Assembly: GCA_016208015.1 (NCBI GenBank)
Contig: JACQYW010000013.1
Coordinates: forward strand, 223,048-287,047
Length of the DNA: 64,000 nt
Source: Nitrosomonadales bacterium
Lineage (GTDB): Bacteria > Pseudomonadota > Gammaproteobacteria > Burkholderiales > Gallionellaceae
Direction: 5' to 3'
Below are positions 63,182 through 64,000 of this stretch, one piece after another. The notes under the pieces are model-generated. The model was not told the DNA's origin. It ran no database searches and was given only the letters and a program-made list of their open reading frames with translations. Position numbers and translations under genes: made by a program. Each line of letters begins with the position of its first letter. The first letter of the stretch is position 1.

Positions 63182-63547
63182 ATGAAGATCGCCGTGACGA
63201 GTCAGAATTTCAAGCGGGTGACCGGACATGCCGGCAAGAGTCGCCGCTTCATCATCTATGACCTCGGCACGGCTTGCGACACGCCGAAAGTGGTGTGGCT
63301 CGATCTGCCCATGGATATGACCTTCCATGAGTTCTCCGGCGGGCCGCACCCGCTGGACGATGTGGATGTGATACTCACGGCCAGCGCGGGACCGGGGCTG
63401 GTTGATAAACTGGCCAGACGCGGCGTGCAACTGGTCACCTGCGGCGAAAGCGAACCGCGCAAGGCGGTGCGCGACTTCCTCATGGGTGAGGTCAAACAGT
63501 CCAATCCACATGCCCATCTGGAACAGGAACGCCACGCATACGCATAG
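63182..63547 (+). CDS. NifX/NafY-like dinitrogenase cofactor-binding family protein
   Basis: 121 residues with AGGAG upstream. Fits the NifX/NifB-C family domain: MKIAVTSQNFKRVTGHAGKS at the N terminus and DVDVILTASAGPGLVDKLARRGV, where cofactor proteins bind iron-molybdenum or iron-sulphur precursors. No nif structural gene is in the window, so a function outside nitrogen fixation is equally possible. Confidence 0.85.
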   Translation: MKIAVTSQNFKRVTGHAGKSRRFIIYDLGTACDTPKVVWLDLPMDMTFHEFSGGPHPLDDVDVILTASAGPGLVDKLARRGVQLVTCGESEPRKAVRDFLMGEVKQSNPHAHLEQERHAYA

Positions 63548-63581
63548 TTTCAGTCGCGTGGGTGGCCGCATCCCTTGCCGT

Positions 63582-63860
63582 TTACTTCCGGCTTTCCGAA
63601 CCTCTCAATAACGTCCGTTCCACCTGCACGCTGGTATTGCCATCGCTCAACCATACCTGGCCATCCTGGATGGTGCACTGCAAATCCATCGTGCGCTGCG
63701 CCAGTTTGGCGAGTTCCTTGGTGCTTTCCTGTGGCAGGTTGATGATGGTGAGGTTCTGCTGCCGCTCGAACTGCGCGCTGTTCTGCGCGAACCACATGTC
63801 GGCGACACGCCCGCCATAGCAATACACCACCACTTGTCCGGCACGACCGCACGCTTTGCG
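63582..63860 (-). pseudogene. yaeQ: yaeQ, 3' half only
   Basis: The minus-strand frame encodes the YaeQ C terminus: RKACGRAGQVVVYCYGGR, then LAQRTMDLQCTIQDGQVWLS, ending at TAA 63582. About 90 residues remain of a protein normally about 180 residues long. Homology stops at about 63860, where the terminal sequence of a putative insertion element begins. The N-terminal half is missing from the window. Confidence 0.7.
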
Positions 63861-63861
63861 G

Positions 63862-64000
63862 TGTTGGTACGCGTTGAATATTACCCAGAAAACCTAGCCT
63901 CTGCGCGCTGAAAATTACCCAGGTGATTAACCTCCTCCATTCCGATTTTCGGAATGGAGAAACCAAGGAGATGATCACCATGAAATTACTGGGTAAAGTA
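63862..64000 (+). mobile_element. left end of a putative IS21-like element
   Basis: Starts TGTTGGTACGCG at the point where yaeQ is interrupted. Two 18-bp direct repeats, GCGTTGAATATTACCCAG (63871-63888) and GCGCTGAAAATTACCCAG (63905-63922), differ at two positions, as do the multiple transposase-binding sites near IS21-family ends. An 11-bp hairpin (63935-63945, 63949-63959) precedes GGAG and an ATG at 63980 (MKLLGKV...), a possible istA start cut by the window edge. Confidence 0.45.

Overview
The window looks like chromosomal DNA of a GC-rich betaproteobacterium. Gene content (complete cNOR locus, RimO, BamD/RluD, Tpm, PBP1B with a TPR lipoprotein, a TIGR03545/TIGR03546 pair, many c-di-GMP and redox proteins) fits a nitrite/NO-respiring, probably iron-associated member of the Nitrosomonadales (for example Gallionellaceae). 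That taxonomic placement is inference; no rRNA or tRNA gene was found to test it.

1-10.5 kb is a nitric oxide reductase region: an edge-cut haem-copper-oxidase-like membrane protein on the minus strand, then norC-norB-(terminator)-norE-norF-norQ-[periplasmic protein]-[membrane polyferredoxin]-norD on the plus strand. A small membrane protein and a TonB-dependent receptor follow, divergent from each other. Two 14-bp FNR/DNR-type boxes, one before norC and one between the small membrane protein and the receptor, tie these units into one low-oxygen/NO regulon.

10.6-28 kb is mostly housekeeping: Nudix hydrolase, bamD, rluD (its start codon overlaps that of bamD), pgeF, an MHS-type MFS transporter, ZIP and CDF metal transporters, rimO, a YkgJ-like protein, crcB with DUF190, a Lys/Ala-rich DUF2934 protein, a spermidine-synthase-like protein, a DUF2937 protein, nnrD, purL, an OB-fold periplasmic protein and tpm. 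A small palindromic repeat family is scattered here, and one copy lies in frame inside nnrD.

28-38 kb is accessory in character: hypothetical membrane and secreted proteins, two similar hairpins (one resembling an integron attC site), a KTSC protein, an ABM-fold protein, an MNT antitoxin gene followed by a broken hepT, a rhodanese without its catalytic cysteine, and a duplicated fragment of a flavin reductase gene flanking a secreted-protein gene. rsgA and an SRPBCC protein are embedded in it.

38-62.5 kb holds a fatty acid desaturase, a Sel1-repeat protein, a second spermidine-synthase-like paralogue, a probable FabMG-type enoyl reductase, an isolated mlaF with Tyr at the H-loop position, PBP1B and a coupled TPR lipoprotein, a GAF-HD-GYP-hemerythrin protein, the TIGR03546/TIGR03545 pair, pepD, a PAS-PAS-GGDEF-EAL protein, a cyclic-nucleotide-binding protein coupled to an unknown gene, and a DUF2339 protein.

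61.2-63.6 kb is a compact sigma-54 module: a PAS-AAA+-Fis regulator divergent from a consensus -24/-12 promoter that should drive a 2[4Fe-4S] ferredoxin and a NifX-like protein. The window ends in a truncated yaeQ interrupted by what looks like the left end of an IS21-like element.
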